Source: Nitrososphaerota archaeon
Lineage (GTDB): Archaea; Thermoproteota; Nitrososphaeria; Nitrososphaerales; Nitrosopumilaceae
Assembly (NCBI GenBank): GCA_002698885.1
Contig: PAAH01000025.1
Location: 4,955-10,967 of the forward strand
Direction of reading: 5' to 3'
Length of the DNA: 6,013 bases
Shown here: positions 5,534 to 6,013 of the stretch, in pieces
Layout of the letters: the number at the start of each line of letters is the position of its first letter
Numbering within the stretch: the first letter of the stretch is position 1
The notes under the pieces: generated by a model
What the model was told of the DNA's origin: nothing
Seen by the model: the letters and a program-made list of their open reading frames with translations, nothing else
The model's database searches: none
Position numbers and translations under genes: made by a program

Positions 5534-6013
5534 TTACTTGATACTAGTAATTGCATAGTCGATCATCTCTTTTGGAATGTTTTTCTTTGATACTTTGACC
5601 AATCCCTTGAATTCTACAGTATTGTTAACTTCGTGGACCACGAGGCCCCTCTCTTTGTCTTCCATCAAATCAATTCCTAAAATTCCACTACCAACTGCTT
5701 TTGATGTTTTTTCACAAAGGTCTTCAATCTCTTTAGTAATTTCACAAAGTTCTGGGTCTGCACCTAATGCAATATTTGTTTTAAACCCTCCAGATGATTT
5801 TCTATACATTGCAGATATTGCTTGATCACCTACAGTTATGACACGAATATCTCTTGGTGGACGATCAATCATTTCTTGTAGATAATAAATTCTGTCTTGT
5901 GGACCATCTGTCACTTGTCTATTCTCAATCACAGCTTCTGCAGTATCCTTGTCTTTGATAGGCATAACACTTCTTCCCCAACTACCGATTATTGGTTTTA
6001 TCACTAATGGATA
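5534..6013 (-). CDS. argX: ATP-grasp LysW ligase, probably ArgX (5' end beyond window)
   Basis: The C-terminal 159 residues of a second LysX-type ligase, open through the right edge; roughly the first 120 are outside. Visible: YPLVIKPIIGSWGR with the ATP-binding lysine at the window edge, RPPRDIRV, YRKSSGGFKTN (coding 5774-5806), an ILGIDLME strand and the metal/ATP-site stretch HEVNNTVEFKG. It aligns along its whole visible length with Thermus LysX as I recall it. It is clearly paralogous to, not identical with, the ligase at the left edge. At the segment after YRxS it has GGFKTN where Thermus LysX has HWITN, and EVNNTVEF where Thermus has EVNHTMEF. These are the kind of substrate-pocket changes expected between AAA- and glutamate-specific ligases. 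With its place at the head of the Y-Z-J module and the other ligase beside hcs, I favour ArgX (LysW-glutamate), at about 0.6. The family assignment is near certain. An apparent start at 6004 is an internal GTG, not the true start. Confidence 0.88.
   Translation of the reverse strand, partial: YPLVIKPIIGSWGRSVMPIKDKDTAEAVIENRQVTDGPQDRIYYLQEMIDRPPRDIRVITVGDQAISAMYRKSSGGFKTNIALGADPELCEITKEIEDLCEKTSKAVGSGILGIDLMEDKERGLVVHEVNNTVEFKGLVKVSKKNIPKEMIDYAITSIK

Noticed and set aside
1..6013. tRNA, rRNA, CRISPR array, insertion sequence or attachment site
   Set aside because: The window is nearly all coding for one pathway; no cloverleaf, spaced repeats, transposase or terminal inverted repeats were recognised.

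Overview
The window is almost entirely one block of genes on the minus strand. They encode amino-group-carrier-protein (LysW) dependent biosynthesis of lysine, via alpha-aminoadipate (AAA), and very probably also of arginine, via glutamate. Several signs point to an archaeon: a LysW-type pathway, an Lrp/AsnC regulator beside it, an archaeal TATA-like promoter with almost no leader, tight ATGA/GTGA gene overlaps and AT-rich DNA. Protein style and gene order look like an ammonia-oxidising Thaumarchaeon (Nitrososphaerota, Nitrosopumilus-like). That placement rests on recognition by eye, not on a search.

In transcription order (right to left), the first cluster is: the C-terminal part of an ATP-grasp LysW ligase (5534-6013, cut by the right edge, probably ArgX), LysY/ArgC reductase (4444-5490), LysZ/ArgB kinase (3640-4440), LysJ/ArgD aminotransferase (2468-3643) and an Lrp/AsnC regulator (2056-2475). 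Gaps are 43 and 3 nt, then overlaps of 4 and 8 nt, so this is one transcriptional unit. A 116-nt AT-rich gap (1940-2055) follows, holding a U-rich stop tract, a CG-centred palindrome and a TATA-like box. The second cluster is homocitrate synthase (761-1939), the 55-residue carrier LysW (585-752) and a second ATP-grasp ligase (588 to the left edge, GTG start, probably LysX).

The genes work together as follows. Homocitrate synthase commits 2-oxoglutarate to the AAA branch. A LysX-type ligase joins AAA (LysX) or glutamate (ArgX) to the C-terminal residue of LysW. LysZ phosphorylates the carrier-bound side chain, LysY reduces it to the semialdehyde, and LysJ aminates it to LysW-lysine or LysW-ornithine. 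The releasing hydrolase (LysK) and the homoaconitase and homoisocitrate dehydrogenase steps are not in the window. With one LysW, one Z-Y-J set and two ligases, the layout fits a shared Lys/Arg carrier system.

The most notable observation is that this LysW ends in EDWGQ. The Thermus protein ends in EDWGE, and its terminal Glu side chain is where the substrate is attached. If the Gln is real, the carrier would need deamidation (as Pup does) or a different attachment chemistry.
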